Source of the DNA: Candidatus Binatota bacterium
GTDB lineage: Bacteria > Desulfobacterota > Binatia > UBA1149 > CAITLU01
Assembly (NCBI GenBank): GCA_024276575.1
Contig: JAJRWY010000210.1
Span: 1-33,863 of the forward strand
Length of the DNA stretch: 33,863 bases
Direction of reading: 5' to 3'
The notes beneath the pieces are model-generated. The model searched no databases. It was given only the letters and a program-made list of their open reading frames with translations, and was not told the origin of the DNA. The position numbers and the translations under genes were made by a program. Positions 33,381 to 33,863 of the stretch are shown in pieces (position 1 is the first letter of the stretch; each line of letters opens with the position of its first letter).

Positions 33381-33863
33381 CAGACCCCTACCGCCGTAAT
33401 CGCTTTGTCTCGATGAAGGTCGCGAACAACCGCAGCTTTGGCCGCTTCTTGTTCGAGCCTGGCAAAGTCGGGAATATCGTCGTCCCATTCGATCAGCACC
33501 GGGACCTCGGGCATACGTGCGATCACCCTATCGAAGAGCGTCCACACGCGCTCACAAACCGGACGCGAGTGAGTGTCGAACAAGTAATCCCCCATGTCGG
33601 TGTGTCCCGCGAGATGGATCTGCGCAACCGCTTCGGCCGGTATGGCGTCAAGAAACTCTTCGGGCGAAAAGCCGTGGTTGAAAGCATTCACGTAGACATT
33701 GTTGACGTCGAGCAGTAACCGGCAGCCGCTACGCTCAATCAACGCCACCAGAAAGTCCCACTCCGAGTACACAGAAGACTCGTAGCTCAGATAGGAGGAG
33801 ACGTTCTCGAGAATCAGCGGGCGTCCCAGAGCGTTTTGAACCAAGTCGACTTGCTCACTCACC
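33380..33863 (-). CDS. DUF692 multinuclear non-heme iron oxidase (MNIO, BufB-like), C-terminal part
   Basis: The last ~160 residues of a DUF692 TIM-barrel enzyme; the gene runs off the right edge, and family members are about 280 residues, so roughly 120 are missing. Metal-site segments visible are LILENVSSYL (Glu), LLLDVNNVYVNAFNHG (Asp, Asn, His), IHLAGH (two His) and VLIEWD (Glu). MNIO enzymes use two or three irons and O2 to modify Cys or Asp residues in ribosomal peptides (thiooxazoles, oxazolone-thioamides), for example in copper-binding bufferins. Coupling to a DUF2063 gene by TGATG supports that function. The precursor peptide gene is usually upstream and would be outside the window. 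Confidence 0.92.
   Translation of the reverse strand, partial: VSEQVDLVQNALGRPLILENVSSYLSYESSVYSEWDFLVALIERSGCRLLLDVNNVYVNAFNHGFSPEEFLDAIPAEAVAQIHLAGHTDMGDYLFDTHSRPVCERVWTLFDRVIARMPEVPVLIEWDDDIPDFARLEQEAAKAAVVRDLHRDKAITAVGV

Overview
The window is about 34 kb of chromosome from a high-GC, Gram-negative bacterium. Gram-negative character is shown by a TonB-dependent outer-membrane receptor, periplasmic binding proteins, a secreted FKBP and HflK/HflC. The taxonomic guess is a deltaproteobacterial-grade lineage (Desulfobacterota, Myxococcota or Candidatus Binatota). It rests on two secreted proteins of a style I associate with those groups: a metalloprotease with a Thr/Ser-only linker before an unnamed C-terminal domain, and a 1237-residue Cys-rich protein with ten DUF4215-type CGDG repeats. 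This is inference from style, not phylogeny. Coding is dense and mostly housekeeping, with no phage, CRISPR array, rRNA or tRNA that I could recognise.

Left part (1-11.9 kb): the first ~130 bases look like a structured repeat that ends inside the 3' end of a glutaredoxin gene. The leftward genes FKBP, glutamate dehydrogenase and glutaredoxin follow one another. A divergent 418-base gap with a 25-bp direct repeat separates them from a rightward orphan histidine kinase and typA. typA meets a PPi-type phosphofructokinase gene tail to tail with a 14-base overlap. Then come a repeat-like 381-base gap, a secreted SnoaL/DUF4440-like protein, a luciferase-like oxidoreductase, an MscS channel and a sphingosine-1-phosphate-lyase-like PLP enzyme.

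Middle (12-22.8 kb): a secreted M43-like zinc metalloprotease and a GNAT acetyltransferase precede the most interesting block. That block is a tightly packed four-gene run: a PhnD-like binding protein, a PF04392-type binding protein, a TonB-dependent receptor and a membrane histidine kinase. The first three are joined by ATGA stop/start overlaps and the kinase follows 15 bases later. No permease, ATPase or response regulator accompanies them, so I read it as a candidate envelope-spanning sensing system rather than a transporter. hflK and hflC follow on the same strand and end before a perfect 18-bp hairpin.

Right part (23-33.9 kb): this holds the large Cys-rich secreted protein (leftward), an 808-base gap without a convincing gene, an alpha-methylacyl-CoA racemase with the full catalytic triad, a 22-bp tandem repeat, a HAD phosphatase, and an overlapping pair of a sulfatase-fold enzyme and an ArsC-family protein. 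At the edge lies a leftward run of a truncated DUF692 (MNIO) enzyme, its DUF2063 partner and a stand-alone LON substrate-binding-domain protein. The MNIO/DUF2063 pair is the core of a bufferin-type RiPP pathway. Its precursor peptide, if present, should lie just beyond the right edge.
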